This document shows, piece after piece, positions 51,266 through 59,933 of a stretch of DNA of 64,000 nucleotides. Source of the DNA: Streptomyces abikoensis (GTDB lineage Bacteria; Actinomycetota; Actinomycetes; Streptomycetales; Streptomycetaceae). Each line of letters begins with the position of its first letter. Position 1 is the stretch's first letter. The notes beneath the pieces are model-generated. The model had not been told where the DNA came from. It made no database searches and saw nothing but the letters and a program-made list of their open reading frames with translations. The DNA lies in NCBI RefSeq assembly GCF_014648775.1, contig NZ_BMRT01000003.1, positions 760,051 to 824,050 of the forward strand, written 5' to 3'. A program made the translations under genes and the position numbers.

Positions 51266-51535
51266 GTGACCACACGTCGCCCGCTGCTGACCGCCGTCGC
51301 CGCCGGCACGGTGCTGTGCGCGCTGTGGTTCGTCCCCACTGCCCACGCTACGCCCGAGCGTCCCGAGAAGCAGCAGGACGCCCTGGCGGCGGCAGCGGCC
51401 CCGGCCGCCCAGGAGCTGGCGGCCAGCGGGGGTGTGGACACCACTCCGTATGTCTTCGGTGGCATAGCGTTCGTCGCCGCGGGCGGCGCGCTGGTCACGG
51501 GCGCCGCGCGCAGGTCGCGCGGCGCCGCTCGCTGA
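51266..51535 (+). CDS. Small exported/membrane protein
   Basis: 89-residue protein: N-terminal signal-like helix (LLTAVAAGTVLCALWFVPTA), a short external region rich in Ala/Glu/Gln (PERPEKQQDALAAAAAPAAQ), and a C-terminal helix (YVFGGIAFVAAGGALVTGAA) ending in Arg. This is the layout of small sortase-less surface proteins anchored by the C-terminal helix. AGGGGG lies nine bases before the GTG at 51266. Function unknown. It ends 11 bases before the convergent hutH stop. Confidence 0.65.
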   Translation: MTTRRPLLTAVAAGTVLCALWFVPTAHATPERPEKQQDALAAAAAPAAQELAASGGVDTTPYVFGGIAFVAAGGALVTGAARRSRGAAR

Positions 51536-51546
51536 CCGACCGGCCG

Positions 51547-53091
51547 TCAGGCCAGCGGGCCCGTCACCGGCTCCACGGCCGCGACGAGCTCCCCGGACCG
51601 GACGAACTCCTCGGCCGCCGCCAGGTCCGGCGCCAGGAAACGGTCCCCGCCGGGGCCCTCCACGCCCGCCGCGCGCACGGCCTTCAGCACCGCCCGCGAG
51701 GCCGGGGACGGCTCCATGCCCTCCCGCAGCTCGATCGCCCGCGTCGCGGCGACGAGCTCCACGGCGACGACCCGGCCGAGCGCCGCCACGGCGGTGCGCA
51801 GCTTGCGCGCCGCCGACCAGCCCATGGAGACGTGGTCCTCCTGCATCGCGGAGGACGGGATCGAGTCCACCGACGCCGGGACCGCCAGCCGCTTCATCTC
51901 GCTGACCAGCGCGGCCTGGGTGTACTGGGCGATCATCAGCCCCGAGTCCACCCCGGCGTCCCCGGCCAGGAAGGCCGGCAGGCCGTGCGAACGGTTCTTG
52001 TCCAGCAGCCGGTCGGTCCGCCGCTCGGCGATGGAAGCAAGGTCGGCGGCCGCGATCGCAAGGAAATCAAGGACGTAAGCCACCGGCGCACCATGGAAAT
52101 TGCCGTTCGACTCCACGCGGCCGTCCCTCAGCACCACGGGGTTGTCGACCGCGGCGGCCAGCTCGCGGTCCGCCACCAGCCGGGCGTGCGCCAGGGTGTC
52201 CCGGCCCGCGCCGGCCACCTGCGGGGCGCACCGGATCGAGTACGCGTCCTGGACGCGCGGCGCGTCGTCCTGGTGGTGCCCGGTGAGCCCGGAACCGGCC
52301 AGCACCGCCGCCATGTTCGCGGCGCTCGCACCCTGCCCCGGGTGGGGGCGGATGGTGTGGAGCTCGGGGGCCAGGACCTTCTCCGAGCCGAGCAGCGCCT
52401 CCAGGGACAGCGCGGCGGTGATGTCGGCCGAGGTGATCAGACGGGCCAGGTCCGCGCAGGCCATGACGAGCATGCCGAGCATGCCGTCCGTGCCGTTGAG
52501 CAGCGCGAGCCCTTCCTTCTCCCGCAGCTCCACGGGCTCGATGCGGTGCTCGGCGAGCAGCTCCGCGGCCGGGCGCACCACGCCGTCGGGCCCCTCGGCG
52601 TCGCCCTCGCCCATCAGCGTGAGCGCGCAGTGCGAGAGCGGCGCGAGGTCGCCGGAGCAGCCGAGCGAGCCGTACTCGTGCACCACGGGGGTGATACCCG
52701 CGTTGAGGATGGCGGCCATGGTCTCGACGACCAGCGGGCGTACGCCCGTGTGCCCGGAGGCGAGCGTCTTCAGGCGCAGGAACATCAGCGCCCGCACGAC
52801 CTCGCGCTCGACGCGCGGGCCCATGCCGGCGGCGTGCGAGCGGACGATGTTGCGCTGGAGCTGGACCCGCAGGTCGGGGCTGATGTGCCGGACGGCGAGG
52901 GCGCCGAAGCCGGTCGAGACGCCGTACACCGGGTCCGGCTTGGCGGCCAGATCGTCGATCACCTGCCGCGCGGCGGCGACGGCGGCGAGGGCCTCTTCCG
53001 ACACGACCACGCGGGCGCCGTCGCGGGCGACGGCGATCACGTCTTCCGCGGTCGTGCCGGACGTTCCCACCACCACAGAGTGCATATCCAT
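51547..53091 (-). CDS. hutH: Histidine ammonia-lyase
   Basis: 514-residue enzyme converting L-histidine to urocanate and ammonia. The MIO cofactor segment is EYGSLGCSGDLAPLSH, with CSG where many family members have ASG. Other motifs: VYGVSTGFGALAVRHI with the catalytic Tyr, LLNGTDGMLGML, and SAMQEDHVSMGWSAARKLRT. Streptomyces degrade histidine via urocanate. An ATG at 53091 or 53085 starts it. The 5' region has CTAGTCGACTTTGTACTCGT, AT-richer, with an AGTCGACT palindrome at 53130-53137. Confidence 0.96.
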   Translation of the reverse strand: MDMHSVVVGTSGTTAEDVIAVARDGARVVVSEEALAAVAAARQVIDDLAAKPDPVYGVSTGFGALAVRHISPDLRVQLQRNIVRSHAAGMGPRVEREVVRALMFLRLKTLASGHTGVRPLVVETMAAILNAGITPVVHEYGSLGCSGDLAPLSHCALTLMGEGDAEGPDGVVRPAAELLAEHRIEPVELREKEGLALLNGTDGMLGMLVMACADLARLITSADITAALSLEALLGSEKVLAPELHTIRPHPGQGASAANMAAVLAGSGLTGHHQDDAPRVQDAYSIRCAPQVAGAGRDTLAHARLVADRELAAAVDNPVVLRDGRVESNGNFHGAPVAYVLDFLAIAAADLASIAERRTDRLLDKNRSHGLPAFLAGDAGVDSGLMIAQYTQAALVSEMKRLAVPASVDSIPSSAMQEDHVSMGWSAARKLRTAVAALGRVVAVELVAATRAIELREGMEPSPASRAVLKAVRAAGVEGPGGDRFLAPDLAAAEEFVRSGELVAAVEPVTGPLA

Positions 53092-53206
53092 ATTCAGGCA
53101 CCCTAGAGACTGAATCGCTACCTGTCACTAGTCGACTTTGTACTCGTGTAACGCCGTGCGGTGACGATCCATGCCGGCTCCCCGCCGGTGGGCGAAACCC
53201 GCCCGA

Positions 53207-54445
53207 TCACCCGGAACGCCCCCGGCCCCGGAACCGGCGCCGCTCCGCCGACAGCGGCGACGGCGGCCGGTCGGCCATCCGCACCACCGGATCCGCACGC
53301 CCCCCGTCCCGCCCCGCCACCACCGGCCCCGCCGACCGTGCCGCCTTCGCCCGGTACTGCGCCGCGTCCGCCAGCCGGAACAGCCGGCGCGCCGAACGCA
53401 CCGTCCCGATCGGATCCCCCGTGGAGGCGACCCCGCAGGCCACCCCCTCCCCCAGCTCCAACGCCCCCGCCCGCCGGCACAGTTCGTCCGCGACCCGCAC
53501 CACCTCGTCCGCCGTCGGCCCCACCGACAGCAGACAGAACTCGTCGCCCCCCAGCCGCGCCGCCAGCGCCCCCGGCAGCTTCGCCCCGCACAGCGACAGC
53601 ACCGAGCCGAACCGCTCCAGCAACCGGTCCCCGACCGCGTGCCCCAACGTGTCGTTGACCTTCTTCAGCCCGTTGAGATCGCACACCAGCAGACTGACGA
53701 CAGCGCCTTCCCCCAGGTGCCGTTCCACCGCCTCGTCCAGCCGGGCGTCGACCGCCCGCCGGTTGGCCAGACCCGTCAGCGGGTCGGTGAACGCCAGCCG
53801 CCGGACCTCCTCCAGCCGCTCGGTCTGCGCGATGCCGGACGCCGCCACCGCCGCCAGCACCGTCGCGAAGTCCGCGTCGCCGGGCCCGAAGAGCGGCGCC
53901 CGCACCGAGCGCGCGACGTACAGCTCGCCCCACGCCCGCCCGTGCAGCACGATCGGCGCGACGACACAGCAACCGCGACCGCGCCGCCGCAGCGCGGCGA
54001 CCCTTGCTTCCTCGTCCCCCCGAGCCGTCTCCACCCAGGCGTGCGGCTGCCCGCCCACCCTCCCCCAGCTACCGCTGGGAGGTGCCCCCATGCCGTGCAG
54101 GAACTCCGTGATCTCGGGAAAGACGTCCACGGGATACGACTCGTCCCCGGGGAACCGCTCCTCCCCCTCCGCGAGCTCGCCCACGTTCACCAGCACCCGC
54201 AGCCGGCCGCGCTCCCGCTCCCACACCGAGATCGCGGCGAACGTCCCGTCCAGCGCGCGGCGCGCGCCCTCCGCCGCGGCCTCGACGCTCTCGAGCGGGG
54301 TGGGCGCGGCGGCCATCGCCTGCGCGAGCTCCACGACAGCGCGCAGCCGGGCGTCGCACTCCCCGTCACCAGCCACCCGAGCCTCACATTCCGTGACCGC
54401 AAGGGCCTCCCGACCCGTACTCCAGCGTAAGAACGTCGGGCGCAT
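53207..54445 (-). CDS. cdgE: GAF-GGDEF diguanylate cyclase
   Basis: 412-residue cytosolic protein that probably makes cyclic di-GMP. A GAF domain (about 40-205) ends in RRRGRGCCVVAPIVLHGRAW and LFGPGDADFATVLAAVAASG. The GGDEF domain begins RLAFTDPLTGLANRRAVDAR and has an intact active site in ARLGGDEFCLL. No RxxD inhibitory site lies nine residues before it. By neighbourhood it corresponds to S. coelicolor SCO4931, named CdgE as I recall. Inside the GAF domain, HGMGAPPSGSWGRVGG is encoded by a 38-bp hairpin repeat. Start uncertain: ATG 54445, TTG 54454 or a GTG with GAGG further in. Confidence 0.9.
   Translation of the reverse strand: MRPTFLRWSTGREALAVTECEARVAGDGECDARLRAVVELAQAMAAAPTPLESVEAAAEGARRALDGTFAAISVWERERGRLRVLVNVGELAEGEERFPGDESYPVDVFPEITEFLHGMGAPPSGSWGRVGGQPHAWVETARGDEEARVAALRRRGRGCCVVAPIVLHGRAWGELYVARSVRAPLFGPGDADFATVLAAVAASGIAQTERLEEVRRLAFTDPLTGLANRRAVDARLDEAVERHLGEGAVVSLLVCDLNGLKKVNDTLGHAVGDRLLERFGSVLSLCGAKLPGALAARLGGDEFCLLSVGPTADEVVRVADELCRRAGALELGEGVACGVASTGDPIGTVRSARRLFRLADAAQYRAKAARSAGPVVAGRDGGRADPVVRMADRPPSPLSAERRRFRGRGRSG
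54053..54090 (-). repeat. 38-bp hairpin repeat inside the diguanylate cyclase gene
   Basis: Exact reverse-complement match to 12011-12048. It encodes APPSGSWGRVGG within the GAF domain without breaking the frame. Confidence 0.9.
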
Positions 54446-54477
54446 TCCGCGCAAGAGAACTCATAAGCGCTTATGCC

Positions 54478-55278
54478 CTACTCCCCGGGCCAGTCCGGCT
54501 TCCGCTTCTCGTTGAACGCCGCCACGCCCTCGGCCCGGTCGCCGGAGAAGGCCACCGACCGCCAGGCCGCGTCCTCGACCTCCAGCCCGGCCCGCAGGTC
54601 CAGCCCGTGCCCCAGCCGCAGGGCCCGCTTCGCGGCCCGCAGCCCGACCGGGGAGTTGCCGGCGATCCGGGCGGCCAGCGCCAACGCCTCGTCCCGGTCG
54701 CGGCCCTCGTCGACGAGCAGGTCCACCATGCCCAACTCCCGGGCCTCGGCGGCCTCCACCCGCCGGGCGCTGAAGATCAGCTCGGCGGCGCGGGCGGCCC
54801 CGACGCGGCGCGGCAGCAGCTGGGTGCCGCCACCGCCGGGGATCACGCCCACGGACACCTCGGGCAGCCCCACCACGGCCGTCCGGTCGGCCACGATCAC
54901 GTCGCAGGACAGCGCGAGCTCGTACCCGCCGCCCAGGGCGAAGCCGTGCACGGCGGCGATGGTGGGAACGGGCAGCTCCAGCACGCCGGTGTAGCAGGCC
55001 CGGGCGTGCGGGCGCTGGCGGACGAGGTCGGCGTCGGTGAAGGAGTTGCGCTCCTTGAGGTCGGCGCCGACGCAGAAGGCGCGTTCGTGCGTGGAGGTGA
55101 GGACGACGACCCGGACGTCGCGGTCGGCGGCGAGCTCGGCGGTCGCCTGCCCGATGAGCCGGCCCATCTCCGTGGAGACGGCGTTCATGGCCTTGGGGCG
55201 GTCCAGGACGAGTTCGGCGACGTGACCGTTCTCGTGCGTCCGGATCGCGATCCACTCTCCGATGCGGCGCTCGCTCAC
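54478..55278 (-). CDS. Enoyl-CoA hydratase/isomerase
   Basis: 266-residue crotonase-fold enzyme. HERAFCVGADLKERN provides the first oxyanion-hole strand, and VHGFALGGGYELALSCDVIV the second. The catalytic Glu of enoyl-CoA hydratases fits LPEVSVGVIPGGGGTQLLPR. It acts in fatty-acid or amino-acid beta-oxidation; exact substrate unknown. GGGAGGG lies seven bases before the GTG at 55278. It lies close to acyl-CoA carboxylase genes but on the other strand. Confidence 0.92.
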   Translation of the reverse strand: MSERRIGEWIAIRTHENGHVAELVLDRPKAMNAVSTEMGRLIGQATAELAADRDVRVVVLTSTHERAFCVGADLKERNSFTDADLVRQRPHARACYTGVLELPVPTIAAVHGFALGGGYELALSCDVIVADRTAVVGLPEVSVGVIPGGGGTQLLPRRVGAARAAELIFSARRVEAAEARELGMVDLLVDEGRDRDEALALAARIAGNSPVGLRAAKRALRLGHGLDLRAGLEVEDAAWRSVAFSGDRAEGVAAFNEKRKPDWPGE

Positions 55279-55436
55279 GCTGGTGCCCTCCCGGGTCTCC
55301 GTGTACGGACTGACGGCGTACGGACGTACGGACGGCACCGATCATGCCTCCCGACGGCTCCGGGGGCCATACCCAAGATCGCACCGGTGCCACGACGACG
55401 CGGCGGCAAACCCGGCGCCACCGACGCGGCGGCCGC

Positions 55437-56600
55437 TCAGCCGTTCTCCCGCCGCGTGAGCAGCCACGGCTCGACGACGCCGAGGCCACGCACCGGCCGC
55501 TGCCACATCGGCTGGAGCGCGAACCGGTACTCGCCCCGCTCGCCCGCCGCCGCGACCTCCGCCTCCGACTTGGGCGCGTCCCCGTTGCGCGTGAGCTCCT
55601 CCGCCAGGGCGCCGTCGACGAGGACGGCGTCCTTCGGCGCTATCGAGGTGAGCCGGCTGGCGAGGTTGACGGTGGTGCCGAAGACGTCGCCCATCCGCGT
55701 CGTGACCGTCCCGAACGCGATGCCGACCCGCAGCTCGGGCATGGTCTCGTCGTTCGTGAGGGTCTCGATGAGCCGCAGCCCGATCTCCGCCGCCGTACCG
55801 GCGTCGTCCGCCGCGTACAGCACCTCGTCACCGAGCGTCTTGATCAGGCGCCCGCCGTGGGCCGCGACCAGATCCGCCGCGGTCGTCTCGAAGGCCTCGA
55901 CGAGCTCGCCGAGCTCCTCCTCCTCCAGCCGCCGCGTCAGCCGGGTGAAGCCCACGAGGTCGGCGAAGCCGACGGCCAGCCGCCTGTCGACCATCTCCGC
56001 GTCGTCGGCCGCCTGGACGACGCGACCGGTGGCGGCGGCGAGCTGCCGCCGCCAGACGTAGATCAGGAACTCCTCCAGCTCGGGCAGCAGCAGCTCGACC
56101 AGCGGATAGGTGATCTCGGCCCGGCTCAGGCCCTCCTGAGGCTCGGTCAGCCCCTCCAGGAAGGAGTCGATCTGCCAGTCGGCCAGCCGGGCCGTGGTCT
56201 GGCCCGTGGACCGGGCGACCTGGACGGCCATGGGCTCGCTGAGCAGACCCGCCTCGACGAGGCCGGCGAGGCGCCGCAGCGCCAGCACGTCCGCCTCGGT
56301 GAGCGCCTTGGCCTGGCCGATGTCGGCGAAGCCCATGGCACGCCAGAAGCGGGCGGCCAGGTCCATGGAGACCCCGGCCGCGCGGGCGGCCTGGAAGGGG
56401 GTGTAGCGGCGCTCGGCGCCGAGGATCAGCGACTCAAGCCGGAGCGCGAGAGGGTCGCCCTCCTCGCCGATGTCCTCCTCGCCGATGCTCCCCCCGACGC
56501 CGGGGTGACCGGCGTGGCGAACACCGTGGTCGCCGCCGCCCGTACCGTCGTCCCCCGTGGCCCTGCCGGCTCGGGTGGTTCCCCCATCGTCGGCGGTCAC
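55437..56600 (-). CDS. cya: Class III adenylate cyclase
   Basis: 387-residue cytosolic protein making cAMP. After a low-complexity Gly/Asp N-terminus (about 1-50), residues about 55-150 form a helical regulatory domain (YTPFQAARAAGVSMDLAARF). The cyclase domain starts FADLVGFTRLTRRL; metal Asp residues lie in FADLVG and LGDEVLY, the adenine-selecting Lys in GRLIKTLGDE, and the transition-state Asn/Arg in GTTVNLASRL. It corresponds to the S. coelicolor cya gene by neighbourhood, required for germination and development there. GTG start at 56600. Confidence 0.93.
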   Translation of the reverse strand: MTADDGGTTRAGRATGDDGTGGGDHGVRHAGHPGVGGSIGEEDIGEEGDPLALRLESLILGAERRYTPFQAARAAGVSMDLAARFWRAMGFADIGQAKALTEADVLALRRLAGLVEAGLLSEPMAVQVARSTGQTTARLADWQIDSFLEGLTEPQEGLSRAEITYPLVELLLPELEEFLIYVWRRQLAAATGRVVQAADDAEMVDRRLAVGFADLVGFTRLTRRLEEEELGELVEAFETTAADLVAAHGGRLIKTLGDEVLYAADDAGTAAEIGLRLIETLTNDETMPELRVGIAFGTVTTRMGDVFGTTVNLASRLTSIAPKDAVLVDGALAEELTRNGDAPKSEAEVAAAGERGEYRFALQPMWQRPVRGLGVVEPWLLTRRENG

Positions 56601-56730
56601 CGCCCGCCCCCTGTCCGATCCGTGCGCACTGCCCTGCCGATCACTGCTCGCTTAGGTTCCAGGCACAACGATACGTCAGGTGTGCCGTAGCTCACTCTCC
56701 CGACGGCGCGGCGGTCACTCTTTACGACGT

Positions 56731-57597
56731 TTACGATCCGGCCGCCCGCAAATGGACGATGTCGCCCGCTCCCACCGGTTGCCGCACCCCCTCGGCCGTC
56801 GCCAGCACCAGCCGTCCGTCGCCGTCGACGGCCACGGCCTCGCCGACCAGCTCGCGCCCGCCGGGCAGTTCGGCGCGGACGGTCCGGCCGAGGGTGGCGC
56901 ACCCGGCGGTGTACATCTCCTGGAGCCGGCAGGCGGCCGGGTCGCCGCCCGCCACGCGCCACGCCTCGTAGAGGTCGGCGAGGTTGCGCAGCACGGCCCG
57001 CAGCAGCGGGTCGCGGTCGGTGACCTCGGCGCCGGCGAGGGCGAGGGAGCCCGCCTGCGGGACGGGGAGCTCGTCGGCGCGGAGCGTGACGTTCAGCCCG
57101 ATGCCCACGACGACGGCGTCGCCGGAGCGCTCGGCGAGGATGCCGCCGGTCTTGCGCTCCTCCCCGTCGACGGTGACGAGGAGGTCGTTCGGCCACTTCA
57201 GGGCGGTGTCGACGCCGGCGGCGCGGGAGAGGGCGGTGGCGGTGGCGACCCCGGCGAGCAGCGGGAGCCAGCCCCAGCGCTCGGCGGGCACACCGGGGCC
57301 GGGGGTGAGGCGGACGGAGAAGAAGAGCCCGGAGCGCGGGGGCGCGGACCAGGTGCGGTCCAGGCGCCCGCGCCCGGCGGACTGCTCCTCGGCGACGAGT
57401 ACCGCGCCCTCGGGACCGCCGGCGGCGACGAGGTCGGTGTTGGTGGAGCCGGTGCGCGGGACCACGTCGAGGGAGGTCCACAGCCCGCCGGGGCGGAGCA
57501 GCGCCCGGCGCAGGGCACCGGCGTTGAGCGGCGGGCGGTCCAAATCGGACCAGGGGTTTTCGGACCGGGGGTTTCCGGAGGCGTCGGAGGGCGTCAT
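56731..57597 (-). CDS. birA: Biotin-[acetyl-CoA-carboxylase] ligase
   Basis: 288-residue BirA of the monofunctional type, with no N-terminal DNA-binding domain. The biotin/ATP loop is [20 protein letters not shown], with GRGR present. The catalytic-region lysine is in [20 protein letters not shown]. The C-terminal SH3-like domain is [20 protein letters not shown]. It attaches biotin to the carrier subunit of acyl-CoA carboxylase encoded by the gene cut at the right edge. It is divergent from pccB. ATG at 57597 or 57609, neither with a clear SD. Confidence 0.95.
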   Translation of the reverse strand: MTPSDASGNPRSENPWSDLDRPPLNAGALRRALLRPGGLWTSLDVVPRTGSTNTDLVAAGGPEGAVLVAEEQSAGRGRLDRTWSAPPRSGLFFSVRLTPGPGVPAERWGWLPLLAGVATATALSRAAGVDTALKWPNDLLVTVDGEERKTGGILAERSGDAVVVGIGLNVTLRADELPVPQAGSLALAGAEVTDRDPLLRAVLRNLADLYEAWRVAGGDPAACRLQEMYTAGCATLGRTVRAELPGGRELVGEAVAVDGDGRLVLATAEGVRQPVGAGDIVHLRAAGS

Positions 57598-57796
57598 AAG
57601 AGCCACCATAGGAGGCGAGAGCCCGACGAACCGGACGGCACCGACCGGCGCCGGTGCCGCCGAAGGTGTGGCCAAAGACGCACTGCCGCAGCGCATGCGC
57701 GCGGATACGCTACGAACCGGTAGCCAGGGCGGGCCCGTCGGGGGGCACCGCCATGTCCGCCTTCCCACCCCTCCGGACGAGCAGGAGCCGCATCCC

Positions 57797-59395
57797 GTGT
57801 CCGAGCCAGTAGCCGACGAATTCGACATCCACACGACCGCGGGCAAGCTCGCGGACCTCCAGCGCCGGATCGAGGAGGCGACGCACGCCGGCTCCGCGCG
57901 GGCGGTGGAGAAGCAGCACGCCAAGGGCAAGCTGACGGCGCGCGAGCGGGTCGATCTGCTGCTGGACGAGGGCTCGTTCGTGGAGCTCGACGAGTTCGCG
58001 CGGCACCGTTCGACGAACTTCGGCATGGACGCCACCCGTCCGTACGGGGACGGCGTGGTGACCGGCTACGGCACGGTGGACGGCCGTCCGGTGGCGGTCT
58101 TCTCGCAGGACTTCACGGTGTTCGGCGGCGCGCTCGGCGAGGTGTTCGGCCAGAAGATCGTCAAGGTGATGGACTTCGCCCTGAAGTCGGGGTGCCCGGT
58201 CATCGGCATCAACGACTCGGGCGGCGCCCGCATCCAGGAGGGCGTGGCGTCCCTGGGCATGTACGGCGAGATCTTCCGCCGCAACACCCACGCCTCCGGC
58301 GTCATTCCGCAGATCTCGCTGGTCGTCGGCCCGTGCGCGGGCGGCGCGGTGTACTCGCCCGCCATCACGGACTTCACGGTGATGGTGGATCAGACCTCGC
58401 ACATGTTCATCACCGGCCCGGACGTCATCAAGACGGTCACCGGCGAGGACGTGGGCTTCGAGGAGCTGGGCGGCGCGCGGACGCACAACACCACGTCGGG
58501 CGTGGCGCACCACATGGCGGGCGACGAGAAGGACGCCATCGAGTACGTCAAGGCGCTGCTGTCGTACCTGCCGTCGAACAACCTCTCCGAGCCGCCGGCC
58601 TTCCCTGAGGAGGCCGATCTGGAGGTCTCTGACGCCGACCGCGAGCTGGACGTCCTGATCCCCGACTCGGCGAACCAGCCCTACGACATACACACCGTGA
58701 TCGAGCACGTGCTGGACGAGGGCGAGTTCCTGGAGACGCAGGCGCTGTTCGCGCCGAACATCATCACGGGCTTCGGCCGGGTCGAGGGCCGCCCGGTGGG
58801 CGTCGTCGCCAACCAGCCGATGCAGTTCGCGGGCTGTCTGGACATCGCCGCGAGCGAGAAGGCGGCGCGGTTCGTGCGCACCTGCGACGCGTTCAACGTC
58901 CCGGTGCTGACGTTCGTGGACGTGCCGGGCTTCCTGCCGGGCACGGACCAGGAGTACAACGGCATCATCCGGCGCGGCGCCAAGCTGATCTACGCGTACG
59001 CGGAGGCCACGGTGCCGCTGATCACCGTGATCACCCGCAAGGCGTTCGGCGGCGCGTACGACGTCATGGGCTCCAAGCACCTGGGCGCCGACCTCAACCT
59101 GACGTGGCCCACGGCGCAGATCGCGGTGATGGGCGCCCAGGGCGCGGTCAACATCCTCCACCGCCGTTCGCTGGCCGCGGCCGCCACGCCGGAGGAGCAG
59201 GAGGCGCTGCGCGCCGAGTTGCTCGCGGAGTACGAGGACACGCTGCTCAACCCCTATGTGGCGGCCGAGCGCGGCTACGTCGACGCGGTGGTCATGCCGT
59301 CGGAGACCCGCCGCCACATCGTGCGGGGGCTGCGCGCCCTGCGCGACAAGCGCGAGGCGCTGCCGCCGAAGAAGCACGGGAACATCCCGCTGTAG
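57797..59395 (+). CDS. pccB: Propionyl/acetyl-CoA carboxylase beta subunit
   Basis: 532-residue carboxyltransferase. It transfers carboxyl from carboxybiotin to propionyl- or acetyl-CoA. N-terminal half: [20 protein letters not shown] and [20 protein letters not shown] with the oxyanion loop. C-terminal half: [20 protein letters not shown] and [20 protein letters not shown]. It works as a hexamer with AccA2 and the epsilon subunit encoded 43 bases downstream. AGGAG precedes the GTG at 57797. In Streptomyces PccB supplies methylmalonyl-CoA. Confidence 0.96.
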   Translation: MSEPVADEFDIHTTAGKLADLQRRIEEATHAGSARAVEKQHAKGKLTARERVDLLLDEGSFVELDEFARHRSTNFGMDATRPYGDGVVTGYGTVDGRPVAVFSQDFTVFGGALGEVFGQKIVKVMDFALKSGCPVIGINDSGGARIQEGVASLGMYGEIFRRNTHASGVIPQISLVVGPCAGGAVYSPAITDFTVMVDQTSHMFITGPDVIKTVTGEDVGFEELGGARTHNTTSGVAHHMAGDEKDAIEYVKALLSYLPSNNLSEPPAFPEEADLEVSDADRELDVLIPDSANQPYDIHTVIEHVLDEGEFLETQALFAPNIITGFGRVEGRPVGVVANQPMQFAGCLDIAASEKAARFVRTCDAFNVPVLTFVDVPGFLPGTDQEYNGIIRRGAKLIYAYAEATVPLITVITRKAFGGAYDVMGSKHLGADLNLTWPTAQIAVMGAQGAVNILHRRSLAAAATPEEQEALRAELLAEYEDTLLNPYVAAERGYVDAVVMPSETRRHIVRGLRALRDKREALPPKKHGNIPL

Positions 59396-59397
59396 CG

Positions 59398-59424
59398 AAC
59401 GCAGGGAACGCAGGGAACGCAGCG
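59398..59424 (+). repeat. Three 9-bp repeats between pccB and pccE
   Basis: AACGCAGGG, AACGCAGGG and AACGCAGCG lie in tandem just before the pccE ribosome-binding site. Confidence 0.85.
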
Positions 59425-59438
59425 AAAGGGACGCCGAC

Positions 59439-59645
59439 GTGATCAAGGTCGTTCGGGGCAACCCCACACCCGAGGAGCTGGCCGCCGCCCTGGCGGTGGT
59501 ACGGGCCCGCGCGGCGGTGGGCGCCACCGCCGCGCAGGACGCCCCGGCCCGCTCGGAGTGGTCCAATCCGGCCCGGCTGGCGGCGGGCCGGCGCGTCCCC
59601 CACCCGGGCCCGCTGGCCTGGCGCACCAGCTACTGGCCTTCCTGA
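59439..59645 (+). CDS. pccE: Acyl-CoA carboxylase epsilon subunit
   Basis: 68-residue protein. The family pattern is IKVVRGNPTPEELAAALAVV at the N-terminus and SEWSNPARLA...WRTSYWP at the C-terminus. In Streptomyces it stabilises and stimulates the AccA2-PccB complex. AAAGGG lies eight bases before the GTG at 59439. It is in one operon with pccB. Confidence 0.93.
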   Translation: MIKVVRGNPTPEELAAALAVVRARAAVGATAAQDAPARSEWSNPARLAAGRRVPHPGPLAWRTSYWPS

Positions 59646-59709
59646 GCCCCTCGGCGTCGTGGCGGCCTGAGTACGCGTACTCAGGCGCCACACGCCTCGC
59701 GGGCGGACC

Positions 59710-59847
59710 ATGGAGGTCATGCTCTGGTCCGACCCGTCCGACGAACCGCCCGAGGAGCTGCGCGAGGCGCAGCTCATGCTCCGGCGGGCCGGGATCGTGC
59801 TGGCGGTGGGGATGGTGCTGCTCTTCCTGGTGCTGGGCGTGCACTGA
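59710..59847 (+). CDS. 45-residue membrane protein downstream of pccE
   Basis: MEVMLWSDPSDEPPEELREA is followed by an amphipathic link and one helix (RRAGIVLAVGMVLLFLVLGV). The reading frame fits high-GC codon bias with a stop at 59845. A second ATG at 59719 has GGAGG two bases upstream. It appears to be a conserved small gene between pccE and maf. Function unknown. Confidence 0.6.
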   Translation: MEVMLWSDPSDEPPEELREAQLMLRRAGIVLAVGMVLLFLVLGVH

Positions 59848-59898
59848 CCTCGTGATGGTCACGCTGTGTCACAGAATCCTCATAGGTTTGTCCGTTCT

Positions 59899-59925
59899 GG
59901 AACTGGATTCACCCGTTTCACGTCC
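59899..59925 (+). promoter_or_regulatory. ECF (SigE-type) promoter, likely leaderless
   Basis: GGAAC (59899-59903) and CGTCC (59921-59925) are separated by 17 bases, close to the Streptomyces SigE pattern. The -10 ends eight bases before the ATG at 59934, and there is no SD. Confidence 0.5.
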
Positions 59926-59933
59926 TGCCCCAT

